Shown: positions 27,379 to 36,559 of the stretch, piece after piece | How positions within the stretch are numbered: the stretch's first letter is position 1 | Layout: each line of letters opens with the position of its first letter | Origin: Martelella alba | Lineage (GTDB): Bacteria > Pseudomonadota > Gammaproteobacteria > Enterobacterales > Enterobacteriaceae | Reading direction: 5' to 3' | NCBI RefSeq assembly: GCF_005217455.1 | Contig: NZ_SZPQ01000017.1 | Span: 62,001 to 126,000, forward strand | DNA: 64,000 nt | Notes under the pieces: model-generated | Databases searched by the model: none | Seen by the model: only the letters and a program-made list of their open reading frames with translations | What the model was told of the DNA's origin: nothing | Translations under genes and position numbers: made by a program

Positions 27379-28602
27379 ATGGACGCTGTACCGCTGGCGA
27401 AGGGATTTCCGCCCATCATCAAAGCACTGTTTCTGGCTTCTATCGCGTTGACTGTCGGACGCGGCCTGTCGTTGCCGTTTCTGGCCTTGTATCTCTCGGA
27501 TCAACTGGGGCTGACGCCGGGCAGGATAGGCCTGGTGCTGGGCGCCGGCCTGGCTCTGGGCATCATTTTCAGTTTATACGGCGGCTATTTGGTGGACCGG
27601 TTCAATAAGAGAACGGTCATTGCCGCGGCCATGTCCCTGTTTACCCTGTCATTTTTTGTTTTGCCGCAATGTCGCACCTGGCCGAGCCTGGTTTTACTGC
27701 AAGCGCTTATCATTACCGCCTATTCCCAGTTCAGCATCACCCTTAAGGCGATCATTGCCGAATGGTTGCCGGTGGCCGCGCGCGTCAGGGCATTCTCCCT
27801 GAATTATACCCTGGTGAATATCGGCTGGGCGGTGGGACCGCCGCTGGGCGTGATGGCTGCCGCCATCGGCCCGGTGATACCGTTTTATCTTTCCGGCGCC
27901 ATCGGCGCGCTGGCCACCGCCGTTATGGTGTGGCTGCTGTCCCGTTTCGGGCGCCCGCCGGCCGAAATGAGCGGCGGCGATGCCCCGTCCGCCGCGCAAA
28001 AGATCAATTTCCGCCAGACCCTGAGCTTGCTGCGTCATGACAAGCGGCTCATTTACTTTACCCTGGGCGGATTGCTGGGCAGCATGGTGTTCAGCCAGTT
28101 CGCCAATTGTCTCTCGCAATATCTCATGGTGTCGTTCGACAATGCGTTCGCCTATCGGGTCGTGGGCATCATTCTCCCGGTCAACGCCACCGTGGTCATT
28201 ACCCTGCAGTATCTCCTGAGCCGCAGAATCAAACAGGAAGCGTTGCTGTCGTGGCTGGTGGCCGGCAATGTGTTTTTCATTGTCGGCTTACTGGGCTTTA
28301 TGCTGGCGCAGCACTCGCTGCCGTTGTGGATAATCGGCGTGGCGATATTTTCCCTGGGCGAGATCATTACCATCCCGGTAGAATATCTGTTTATCGATTT
28401 TATCGCGCCGCCGCATCTGAAAGGCAGTTATTACGGCATGCAAAACCTGGCCAACCTGGGCGGCGCGGCCAACCCGGTGGTCACCGGCTTCCTGTTGACC
28501 TGGGCACCGCCGGATACCTTGTTCGTCGTGCTGATCGTGGCCATTTTGCTGAGTCTCGGGCTGTTTTATCGCGGTTTCCGTTTCGCCCGGCCGGACGCAT
28601 AG
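27379..28602 (+). CDS. Major facilitator superfamily transporter, YdeE-like
   Basis: A 407-residue MFS protein with twelve predicted membrane segments. The loop between segments 2 and 3, GGYLVDRFNKRTV, is the MFS signature. NYTLVNIGWAVGPPLG, SQYLMVSFDNAFAYRVVGIILPVNATVVITLQY and EYLFIDFIAPPHLKGSYYGMQNLANLGGAANP follow E. coli YdeE closely in pattern. YdeE exports dipeptides and related compounds when overexpressed; the natural substrate is unknown. GGAAGGG lies about ten bases upstream of the ATG. It sits 71 bases after metG in the same direction and may be partly co-transcribed. Confidence 0.85.
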   Translation: MDAVPLAKGFPPIIKALFLASIALTVGRGLSLPFLALYLSDQLGLTPGRIGLVLGAGLALGIIFSLYGGYLVDRFNKRTVIAAAMSLFTLSFFVLPQCRTWPSLVLLQALIITAYSQFSITLKAIIAEWLPVAARVRAFSLNYTLVNIGWAVGPPLGVMAAAIGPVIPFYLSGAIGALATAVMVWLLSRFGRPPAEMSGGDAPSAAQKINFRQTLSLLRHDKRLIYFTLGGLLGSMVFSQFANCLSQYLMVSFDNAFAYRVVGIILPVNATVVITLQYLLSRRIKQEALLSWLVAGNVFFIVGLLGFMLAQHSLPLWIIGVAIFSLGEIITIPVEYLFIDFIAPPHLKGSYYGMQNLANLGGAANPVVTGFLLTWAPPDTLFVVLIVAILLSLGLFYRGFRFARPDA

Positions 28603-28671
28603 CCGGCCCGACGCCACCGCATCGGCGGAGTCCGGCCTTGGCCGCGCTTTCCGCCCTGCCCGGCCGTTACG

Positions 28672-29577
28672 TTAAATCACCCCGCTGCGCCGCAATGCCG
28701 CCCTGATGTTTTCTTTCACGTCCTCCCTCAGCGGCGAGGCGGGTTGCAGGGCATTCACCGAGATATCCACGCCCACCAGTTGGATGGCGTATTTCACGAC
28801 ATTGTAAAATGGCGCATCGTAGGTATAAAGCTCGGGAATAAAGGACAACCGCTGCTGCAAGCGCACCGCTTCGGCGTAATCCTGGCGCCGCCAGGCCTGG
28901 TAGATACCGCAGGTAAGCTGGGGCGCGAAGTTGGCGCTGGCCGGGATGCTGCCGTCGCCGCCCAGGATCAGGGTGCCGAACAAATATTCGTCATAACCGG
29001 CGAAGACCGCGAAATCCGGGCGCGCTGGTTTGACTTCGTGAAGGGTCTCGCGAATATGGCTTAACGTATCCACGGTGTCTTTAAGGCCGACGATGTTCGG
29101 GCACGCCTCCGCCAGGCGGCGAATCACCGGCACCGGAATATTTTGCCCGGTAAGCGCGGGGAAGTTGTACATCAGGATCGGCAGGCTGACCGCGTCGGCC
29201 AGGTGTTTGTAATGCAGGAAAAGGTTGTTTTCGCTGAGGGGATTGTAGTAGGGATTGACCGCCACCACCCCATCCGCTCCGATTTTTTGCGCATGCAGAC
29301 CGTAACGGATGGTTTCCCGGGTGCCGGAATGGGCAATGCCTATTAAGACCGGTTTGCGTTTATTGACATAGTTGACGCAAAATTCGGCGGTTTGCAGACG
29401 CAACGCCTCCGACATATGGGCGAATTCGCCGGCGCTGCCCAGAAAAAACAATCCATTGACCGCCGAGTCCAACAAGCTGTCCAGCAAGTGGGCCATACTG
29501 GCTTCATCCAGTTTTTCATCGGCGGTGAACAGGGTGGGTACCGGCGGTATAACGCCATAAAAACGTGTTGTAGGCAT
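28672..29577 (-). CDS. DapA-family aldolase, resembling 2-keto-3-deoxygluconate aldolase YagE/YjhH
   Basis: 301 residues of the DHDPS/N-acetylneuraminate lyase family with a TIM-barrel fold. GSAGEF (47-52) binds the substrate carboxylate, Tyr137 (in LMYNFPALTGQ) is the proton relay, and Lys166 (in NIVGLKDT) is the Schiff-base lysine. LGGDGSIPASANFAPQ and DAPFYNVVKYAIQLVG track E. coli YagE more closely than DapA, so a 2-keto-3-deoxy sugar acid lyase giving pyruvate plus an aldehyde is likely. It is a single gene convergent with the MFS gene. AGGAG lies ahead of the ATG at somewhat long spacing. Confidence 0.83.
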   Translation of the reverse strand: MPTTRFYGVIPPVPTLFTADEKLDEASMAHLLDSLLDSAVNGLFFLGSAGEFAHMSEALRLQTAEFCVNYVNKRKPVLIGIAHSGTRETIRYGLHAQKIGADGVVAVNPYYNPLSENNLFLHYKHLADAVSLPILMYNFPALTGQNIPVPVIRRLAEACPNIVGLKDTVDTLSHIRETLHEVKPARPDFAVFAGYDEYLFGTLILGGDGSIPASANFAPQLTCGIYQAWRRQDYAEAVRLQQRLSFIPELYTYDAPFYNVVKYAIQLVGVDISVNALQPASPLREDVKENIRAALRRSGVI

Positions 29578-29715
29578 AAGAAGTCATTCTCCTGACGGCT
29601 AAAATCCTCCGGTCGGCAAATCTACCGGAATAGATGAGGTCTTCTTTGTTAACAGATTCGCCTGGTTTTTTTCGTGCGCCAGCGCAGAGTTTTGCCGGAC
29701 GCAAGCACCCCGGTA

Positions 29716-30342
29716 TCAAGCCGGCAAGGCAGCTTTCAGACAATGCCCCAGATTGCTGCCCAGACACTGCACGGCCAACTGCCACAGCGGTCCGCACGGC
29801 AATTCGCCGCCCTGCCCGCGAATGGCGCGTAAATGATCAAAGGCATGCTTGAGGGTCGGATAACGATCGCTTAACGCCAGATGCAGAAACAGCGCCACCA
29901 CCGTTACCGACCGGCAGCGGCCGGCCAGACAATGCACCAGAATATTGCCCGGCCGATGGTCAGGGTAATCCGCCGGCCCCGGGCTGGCCTGCGTCAAAAG
30001 GCCGCCCAGCGCCAGAATGGCCGCCATCAGATGCGGCAACGTGTTGCCGCTGCCTTCAATCAGGCCCACATGACTGTGCCGCACCAGCATGCCATCCGGC
30101 AGCGTTACCGGCGACGGCGGCAGATTGACCGCCACATTCAGCGCGCTGGTGATACCGTGGGCGCCCAGCAGCGCGCCGTCGCGGGCGGCCTGCCCGTTGC
30201 CGATATACAGCGTGGCGTCATAAGGTCCCACATGCCGCTCCACCAGCCACAGCCGCGGCGGATGATCTTCGCTTTGCCCGGTCGTAACGACGGACGCCGG
30301 CGTGATACACTTTTCCGGGAGCGGAGCCGGTCTCATCTTCAT
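29716..30342 (-). CDS. Dual-specificity/tyrosine phosphatase-like protein
   Basis: A 208-residue protein whose C-terminal half has the cysteine phosphatase signature [17 protein letters not shown] (HC-x5-RS, residues about 136-143). An upstream segment, [16 protein letters not shown], resembles the dual-specificity phosphatase core, and an Asp that could serve as general acid lies in the preceding loop. The N-terminus (residues 1-30) is unrelated and may be shorter in reality. Targets could be phosphoproteins or phosphorylated small molecules; nothing in the surroundings fixes this. It is transcribed away from yohJ. Such proteins are uncommon in enterobacterial core genomes, suggesting accessory origin. 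Confidence 0.78.
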   Translation of the reverse strand: MKMRPAPLPEKCITPASVVTTGQSEDHPPRLWLVERHVGPYDATLYIGNGQAARDGALLGAHGITSALNVAVNLPPSPVTLPDGMLVRHSHVGLIEGSGNTLPHLMAAILALGGLLTQASPGPADYPDHRPGNILVHCLAGRCRSVTVVALFLHLALSDRYPTLKHAFDHLRAIRGQGGELPCGPLWQLAVQCLGSNLGHCLKAALPA

Positions 30343-30561
30343 AGGAACCTCATGGGGCTAGGGTGGGGCGGGATTTCCGCCGACGAACATTCACGGTCGG
30401 AACATTCACAGTCAGGGTATAGTATGGCAGCAATCATCGTGCCTGGCGGCCGGTTCACCTTAGCCATGATCCATGACAATGTCGTGATACCCCCCAGTAC
30501 CCGGTGGCGCCAGACGCGGTTTAATTGTATGATGAATGCGGTCAGTAATAAGGTTGCGACA

Positions 30562-30966
30562 ATGCGTAATATGTTGTTGAATGGCTGGGCCCTGGTCCGG
30601 GCTTTCGCCTTGATTTATCTTTGTCTGTTCATCGGTAACGCGCTCTCGGCGTTGTTGCCGATCACGATCCCCGGCAGTATCCTCGGAATGCTGATTTTGT
30701 TTGTCCTGCTTTCCCTGCAAATCCTCCCGCCGTTATGGCTTAAACCCGGTTGCCACCTGCTCATTCGCTATATGGCGCTGCTTTTTGTGCCCATAGGCGT
30801 CGGCGTCATGAATTATTACCACGAATTATCCTCGCAATTCGGCCCGATCGTGGTGTCATGTTTGGTGAGCACCTTTATTGTGATGCTGGTGGTGGGTTAT
30901 AGCTCCCATTTTATCCATCGCGAACGCCCCGTGGTGGGTCGCCCGCATCCGCGCGAGGATGAATGA
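30562..30966 (+). CDS. yohJ: LrgA/CidA-family membrane protein YohJ
   Basis: 134 residues with four membrane segments, close to E. coli YohJ (132). The core [34 protein letters not shown] and [17 protein letters not shown] is nearly identical. LrgA-type proteins are holin-like partners of LrgB proteins and have been linked to murein hydrolase export and, in E. coli, 3-hydroxypropionate transport. The open frame extends back to 29881, but that part is antisense to the phosphatase gene. The ATG at 30562 has AAGG ten bases before it and gives the family length. It overlaps yohK by four bases (ATGA). Confidence 0.92.
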   Translation: MRNMLLNGWALVRAFALIYLCLFIGNALSALLPITIPGSILGMLILFVLLSLQILPPLWLKPGCHLLIRYMALLFVPIGVGVMNYYHELSSQFGPIVVSCLVSTFIVMLVVGYSSHFIHRERPVVGRPHPREDE

Positions 30967-31661
30967 TGTTAGCCAATATCTGGTGGTCCCTGCCGTTGAC
31001 CCTGCTGGTGTTTTTCGCCGCCCGCCGATTGGCGGCCCGTTTCCATTCGCCGCTGCTCAATCCGTTGCTGGTGTCCATGGTGGTGCTTATCCCATTCCTG
31101 CTGGCAACCGGCATACCCTACTCCCGCTATTTCGCCGGCAGCCGGGTACTCAACGATCTGCTGCAACCGGCGGTGGTGGCGCTGGCGTTTCCGCTTTATG
31201 AACAACTGCATCAGATTCGCGCGCGCTGGAAATCCATTATCGGTATTTGCCTGGTGGGCAGTTTGACCGCCATGACCACCGGTACCGCCTTGGCGTTGCT
31301 TATGGGCGCTACGCCGGATATCGCCGCCTCGGTGCTGCCTAAATCCGTCACCACCCCCATCGCCATGGCGGTATCGCAATCCATCGGCGGCATTCCGGCC
31401 ATCAGCGCGGTTTGCGTGATTTTTGTCGGCATACTCGGCGCCGTGCTGGGACACAGTCTGCTTAACCGCCTGGGAATCACCACCAAGGCGTCGCGCGGGT
31501 TGGCCATGGGTACCGCGTCCCACGCGCTCGGTACCGCCCGTTGCGCCGAGCTGGATTTTCAGGAAGGCGCTTTTAGCTCGCTGGCGCTGGTCATCTGCGG
31601 GATTATTACCTCGCTGCTCGCGCCCTTTCTGTTTCCCGTTCTGCTGGCGGTTTTTCACTGA
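30963..31661 (+). CDS. yohK: LrgB-family membrane protein YohK
   Basis: 232 residues (E. coli 231), about seven membrane segments. [62 protein letters not shown] and [31 protein letters not shown] match E. coli YohK almost without change. It works with YohJ. The start codon overlaps the yohJ stop; the next codon is also ATG, so translation may begin at either. Confidence 0.95.
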   Translation: MMLANIWWSLPLTLLVFFAARRLAARFHSPLLNPLLVSMVVLIPFLLATGIPYSRYFAGSRVLNDLLQPAVVALAFPLYEQLHQIRARWKSIIGICLVGSLTAMTTGTALALLMGATPDIAASVLPKSVTTPIAMAVSQSIGGIPAISAVCVIFVGILGAVLGHSLLNRLGITTKASRGLAMGTASHALGTARCAELDFQEGAFSSLALVICGIITSLLAPFLFPVLLAVFH

Positions 31662-31743
31662 TATAACGCGATAAGAGATTGATCATATTATTTTTCCATT
31701 GACCGATTAGAATGAGTTCCCCACGCGCCTCTGGAGAATCATC

Positions 31744-32748
31744 ATGCAATCACGTTTAGCATCACCGCTGGCGGCCCTGGCGCCGGGGCTGCGGGCGGCT
31801 TTGTCCCCTTTGCTCGCCAACTCCGGCTTCGAGGGCGTATTCAGCGCGTCCGAGGCGACGAAAATGTGCGCCGCCAGCGGACTGGACATTGATGGCTTGT
31901 GCCTTGCCCTGCTGCCGCTGGCCGCCGCGTGCGCCCAGGCCGGTGTTTCACACTTCCCGGTCGGGGCCATCGTTCAGGGCGAAAGCGGAAACCTGTATTT
32001 CGGCGCGAACATGGAATTTGCCGGTGTGGCGTTGTCGCAAACCGTTCACGCGGAACAAAGCGCCATTACCCACGCCTGGCTGCGCGGCGAACGCCGGCTG
32101 ACCCGTATTACGGTCAATTACACGCCCTGCGGCCATTGCCGGCAGTTTATGCATGAACTTAACAGCGGCGCCGACCTGATCATCCAGTTGCCCGGCCGTT
32201 CCCCGACGCCGCTGGGACACTATCTGCCCGACGCGTTCGGGCCGCGCGATCTGGGGATTGAAGGCTTGCTGATGGATAAAGTCTGTCACGGCTATCGGCT
32301 GACGCGGGTGGAAGCGGCCGCGGACTTGACCCCGTCCGGCGCCGGCCCCGCCATGCCGTCGCTGCACGCCGGACCCACGACGCCGCCTTGGGATGCGCCG
32401 CCGGCAGAGAGCCTGCCGGCGGACGCGCCGCTTTGTCTACAGGCGCTGCAGGCGGCCAACCAAAGCCATGCGCCATACAGCCAGGCGCATTGCGGCGTGG
32501 CATTACAAATGGCGGATGGCAGGATATTTGCCGGCCGCTATGCCGAAAACGCCGCCTTCAACCCCAGCTTGCCGCCGCTACAGGCCGCCTTGATCCTGAT
32601 GAACATGGCCGGCGGCGCCAGCCGGGAAATCCGGCGCGCAATTCTGGCGGAACGGGACGATGCGCCGATATCTCTCTGGGACGCCACGAGGGCGACCCTG
32701 CGCGCGTTGGGTTGCCGGCAAATCTATCGCGGCATTCTGGCGCAGTAG
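31744..32748 (+). CDS. cdd: Cytidine deaminase with an enlarged interdomain linker
   Basis: 334 residues, about 40 longer than E. coli Cdd (294). The zinc ligands and catalytic Glu are at the same numbers as in E. coli: His102, Glu104, Cys129, Cys132 (VHAEQSAI and PCGHC). The extra length is a Pro/Ala/Gly-rich linker of roughly residues 198-240 between the catalytic domain and the degenerate second domain ([18 protein letters not shown] to the end). The dimer deaminates cytidine and deoxycytidine in salvage. TGGAG precedes the ATG. The yohJK-cdd-sanA order is conserved. Confidence 0.95.
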   Translation: MQSRLASPLAALAPGLRAALSPLLANSGFEGVFSASEATKMCAASGLDIDGLCLALLPLAAACAQAGVSHFPVGAIVQGESGNLYFGANMEFAGVALSQTVHAEQSAITHAWLRGERRLTRITVNYTPCGHCRQFMHELNSGADLIIQLPGRSPTPLGHYLPDAFGPRDLGIEGLLMDKVCHGYRLTRVEAAADLTPSGAGPAMPSLHAGPTTPPWDAPPAESLPADAPLCLQALQAANQSHAPYSQAHCGVALQMADGRIFAGRYAENAAFNPSLPPLQAALILMNMAGGASREIRRAILAERDDAPISLWDATRATLRALGCRQIYRGILAQ

Positions 32749-32887
32749 GCGCCGGCGACGCCGGTCGCCCCGTCCCGCGCCAAGGCGGTGGTCCGCCGCC
32801 TTCGTGACCGGTTGCGCAAAATGCCGACACCAAGCCTTTCAATTGGTTACGCGCCTTGCGTCGGCTGTTGAGGTACAGTAGCCTTAG

Positions 32888-33676
<789 letters not shown>

Positions 33677-33687
33677 TCGCTTCACCG

Positions 33688-34458
33688 CTACCGGCCGGTA
33701 AATTCCGGCTTATTTTTTCCCTTCAGCGCCCGCAAACCGATGCGTCGATCCTCGCTTGAGGCGATAAGCGCCGACAAACTCCGCTCGTAGCGTATGCCGG
33801 CGCTTAAGGGCATCTCGAAGCTCGCCGACACCGCCTGTTTCACCATTAGCGCCGCCAGCGGGGCCGCGCGCGCTATTTTATCGGCGATAGCCAGGCAGGT
33901 GGGCAGTAAGCGATCAGCGGTGGTGACGTGACTGACGATCCCCGCCGCCAGCGCTTCTTGCGCCGTCAGACGACGGGCGGTCAACAGCATTTCCATGGCC
34001 AGCGATTTCCCCACGGCCTTGACCAACCGCTGGGTACCACCGGCACCCGGTATAATACCGATATGCGTTTCCGGCAATCCAAGGGCGAGCGTATCATCCG
34101 CAACGGCGATGTCGCAAAGCAGCGCCAGTTCCAGCCCCCCGCCCAGGGTATAGCCGGAGAGCGCCGCGATAAGAGGTTTTTCCATGCCGGCGATGCGGTC
34201 CCATTTTTCACTAAAACCGCTGGTGTAAAGTTCCACGGCGGAAACCGCCGCCAGGGCGCCGAGATCCGCGCCGGCGGAAAACGCCCGCGGCTGGCCGGAA
34301 ATCACCGTCGCGCGGATTGACGCATCCCGCTCCGCCCGGTCGAGGGCATCGATCATCTGATCCAACATCCCAATGCTGAGCGCATTGTGTTTTTCCGGCC
34401 GATTCAACGTGATATGCAGCACCGGGCCTTGTTGCCGGCACAAGATCTCCTGGCTCAT
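33688..34458 (-). CDS. Enoyl-CoA hydratase/isomerase family protein (last gene of the lyase operon)
   Basis: A 256-residue crotonase-fold protein. AFSAGADLGALA is the oxyanion-hole segment, and the two catalytic glutamates of true hydratases are present: Glu110 (LGGGLELA) and Glu130 (LPETHIGIIPGAGGTQRL), twenty residues apart as in crotonase. It should add water to a 2-enoyl-CoA. In this operon the substrate would be the CoA ester of the unsaturated acid made by the lyase-like protein. The start overlaps the dehydrogenase stop by four bases (ATGA), so the two steps are translationally coupled. Confidence 0.9.
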   Translation of the reverse strand: MSQEILCRQQGPVLHITLNRPEKHNALSIGMLDQMIDALDRAERDASIRATVISGQPRAFSAGADLGALAAVSAVELYTSGFSEKWDRIAGMEKPLIAALSGYTLGGGLELALLCDIAVADDTLALGLPETHIGIIPGAGGTQRLVKAVGKSLAMEMLLTARRLTAQEALAAGIVSHVTTADRLLPTCLAIADKIARAAPLAALMVKQAVSASFEMPLSAGIRYERSLSALIASSEDRRIGLRALKGKNKPEFTGR

Positions 34459-35348
34459 CGCGGCGCCCTCTCCGTTAGCAAACGCACAATCTCATCGCGG
34501 CGCCCCAGCGCGCGGGCGATGTCCTCGCTTTCCCACGGGTAGAAACCGCTACCGCTTTTAATGCCGAGTTGCCCCTGAGCCACTTTATCAAGCAACCAAT
34601 CCGGCAACCCCGTGTCGTTGCACAGGGCGGGCAGCAAGATTGCCGCCACATTTCTGACCGTGTCCAGTCCCGCGCAATCCATCAGTTTCAACGGTCCCAT
34701 CGCCGACCAGCGCGGGGCCAGCGTCGACTGCACGGCGCGATCCACATCGTCAATCGTCGCCACGCCTTGCGTCACCAGATGCAGCGCTTCCCGCAAGAGC
34801 GCATATTGCAAGCGGTTCACAATAAATCCCGGCACATCCTGATTGACGTTGACCGGCGTTTTATCCAGCCGTTGGCACAATGCCAGGGTGCGGGCGACCG
34901 TGTGTTCGTCGGTTTGCGGGCCGCGAATGACCTCCACCATCGGCATGACATCGGCCGGATTAAACCAATGCAGGCCAATCAACCGCTGGGGACGATGCAG
35001 CACGGAGGCCAATGCGCCTATCGGGACGCTCGACGTATTGGTCGTCAACAGGCAGTCTTCCCTTACCCGCTCTTCAATCTGCCGGAATAGCGTTTGTTTC
35101 ACCTCCACTTGTTCGGCAATATTTTCCGAGAGCATATCCGCCCCCTGCAGACATTCTTCCAGCGATGTGGTGAATGCGATGTCCGCCTCGGGCGCCAGGG
35201 ATTGGACCAGAACGCGGGCTTTGGCCAAAGAGGCCTCGCTTCGGGAATAAAGGCGGGTAGCGAAGCCTTTAGCGGCAAAAACGGCGGCGATACGCGCCCC
35301 CATGGTACCGGCGCCGATAACGGCCACCCGCTGCGGGGAAATGGACAT
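34455..35348 (-). CDS. 3-hydroxyacyl-CoA dehydrogenase
   Basis: A 297-residue single-function dehydrogenase of the Hbd/PaaH type. It has an NAD-binding GAGTMGARIAAVFAAKG near the N-terminus, NTSSVPIGALA, the catalytic LIGLHWFNPADVMPMVEVI with the His-Glu pair, and DVPGFIVNRLQYALLREAL at the start of the helical dimerisation domain. It oxidises a 3-hydroxyacyl-CoA to the 3-ketoacyl-CoA. I start at the ATG at 35348, which has AGGAG eight bases upstream; a GTG at 35357 overlaps that sequence. It lies between the CoA-transferase and hydratase genes, so beta-oxidation of the activated product is implied. No thiolase gene is present in the operon. Confidence 0.9.
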   Translation of the reverse strand: MSISPQRVAVIGAGTMGARIAAVFAAKGFATRLYSRSEASLAKARVLVQSLAPEADIAFTTSLEECLQGADMLSENIAEQVEVKQTLFRQIEERVREDCLLTTNTSSVPIGALASVLHRPQRLIGLHWFNPADVMPMVEVIRGPQTDEHTVARTLALCQRLDKTPVNVNQDVPGFIVNRLQYALLREALHLVTQGVATIDDVDRAVQSTLAPRWSAMGPLKLMDCAGLDTVRNVAAILLPALCNDTGLPDWLLDKVAQGQLGIKSGSGFYPWESEDIARALGRRDEIVRLLTERAPR

Positions 35349-35353
35349 GATGC

Positions 35354-36559
35354 TCACTCCTGTTTTCCGATGACGCCTTGTTGTTGCAACCGTTCAAGTT
35401 CCTGTTGGCTGAGTTGCAGTTTCTGGGTCAAAATCTGCCGGGTATGTTGCCCTAATGTGGGCGGCTGAAGGTCCGTGGGCGGCGCCATACCGCTCATTTT
35501 CACCGGTTGTGTAAAAATGGCGATATCCCCGGCGGTGGGATGTTTGATAGGCTTGAGCAATTGACGCGCCTGGGCATGGGGGCTTGCCAATGCCGCTTCC
35601 AATGTCCACACCGGCGCGGCGGGAACCCCGGCCTCATCCAGTAACGCCACGGCCTGAGCGACGGTTTTACCGCAAAGCCAATGTTCAATCCGTTCCCGTA
35701 ACGCGTTCTGATGCGCCAGCCGTTGCGGATCCGTTGCGAAACGGGGATCGCTGGGCAGATCGACGGCGTCCAGCGCCTGCGCAAGGCGGGCGAATAGCCG
35801 GTCATTGGCAACGGCGATCACCACATAGCCGTCGTCGGCGCGGTAGCTGTCCATCGGCGCGCTGATGGGATGCGCGTTGCCAATACGGCCCGCCGAGGGC
35901 TTGCCGCCCATCCACTGGGTCAGCGAAACCATTTGCAGCGCCATCATGGTATCAAGCATCGCCACATCGATATGTTGTCCGCAACCGCTGACGCCGCGTT
36001 GCAACAGCGCGGCCAGCACGCCCCAGGCGCCATACAAACCGGCCACCACGTCGCCGATGGCGTCGCCGACGCGCGTCGGTTCGCCCTCGGGGCGCCCCGT
36101 CACCTGCATGATCCCCGCCATGGCCTGAATCACATGATCATAGGCGGCTTTGTGGGCCAAAGGCCCCTGCTGGCCGAAACCGGAAATACTGGCGTAGACC
36201 AGGCGCGGGTTAATGGCGTTGAGCGTCGCATAATCGATACCCAAACGTTGCGTTACGCCGGGACGAAAATTTTCCACCACCACATCGGCCTGTTCCACCA
36301 ACCGCAAGAACAGGTCACGCCCTTCAGGGTGTTTCAGGTTCAACGTCAGACTTTGCTTGCCGTGGTTAAGCAGCATGAAATAGGTGCTTTCGCCGCCGAG
36401 ATGGGGTGTGAAGGCGCGGGAATCATCCCCGCCCTCCGGCATTTCCACCTTGATGACCTCCGCCCCCAAATCGGCCAACAGCGAGGCGCAATAAGGCCCC
36501 GCGAGCACGCGGGACAAATCCAGCACCTTAACGCCGGTTAACGGACTTCCCAGTGGCAT
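35354..36559 (-). CDS. CaiB/BaiF-family (class III) CoA-transferase
   Basis: 401 residues of the class III CoA-transferase family. VKVLDLSRVLAGPYCASLLADLGAEVIKVE is the N-terminal signature, and VGDAIGDVVAGLYGAWG carries the catalytic Asp170 that forms the acyl-enzyme anhydride. VVVENFRPG and YASISGFGQQGP are further family marks. It would transfer CoA from a donor thioester to an organic acid. CaiB does this for carnitine/crotonobetaine. Here the likely acceptor is the unsaturated acid from the neighbouring lyase-like protein. It overlaps the end of the lyase gene by 22 bases. Confidence 0.9.
   Translation of the reverse strand: MPLGSPLTGVKVLDLSRVLAGPYCASLLADLGAEVIKVEMPEGGDDSRAFTPHLGGESTYFMLLNHGKQSLTLNLKHPEGRDLFLRLVEQADVVVENFRPGVTQRLGIDYATLNAINPRLVYASISGFGQQGPLAHKAAYDHVIQAMAGIMQVTGRPEGEPTRVGDAIGDVVAGLYGAWGVLAALLQRGVSGCGQHIDVAMLDTMMALQMVSLTQWMGGKPSAGRIGNAHPISAPMDSYRADDGYVVIAVANDRLFARLAQALDAVDLPSDPRFATDPQRLAHQNALRERIEHWLCGKTVAQAVALLDEAGVPAAPVWTLEAALASPHAQARQLLKPIKHPTAGDIAIFTQPVKMSGMAPPTDLQPPTLGQHTRQILTQKLQLSQQELERLQQQGVIGKQE

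Noticed and set aside
23008-29577. Sugar kinase and DapA-type aldolase as one keto-deoxygluconate pathway
   Set aside because: They are separated by mrp, metG and an MFS gene with no shared operon, so a joint pathway is not supported by position.
29881-30561. N-terminal 227-codon extension of yohJ
   Set aside because: It is antisense to the phosphatase gene, and yohJ has a good start at 30562 giving the family length.
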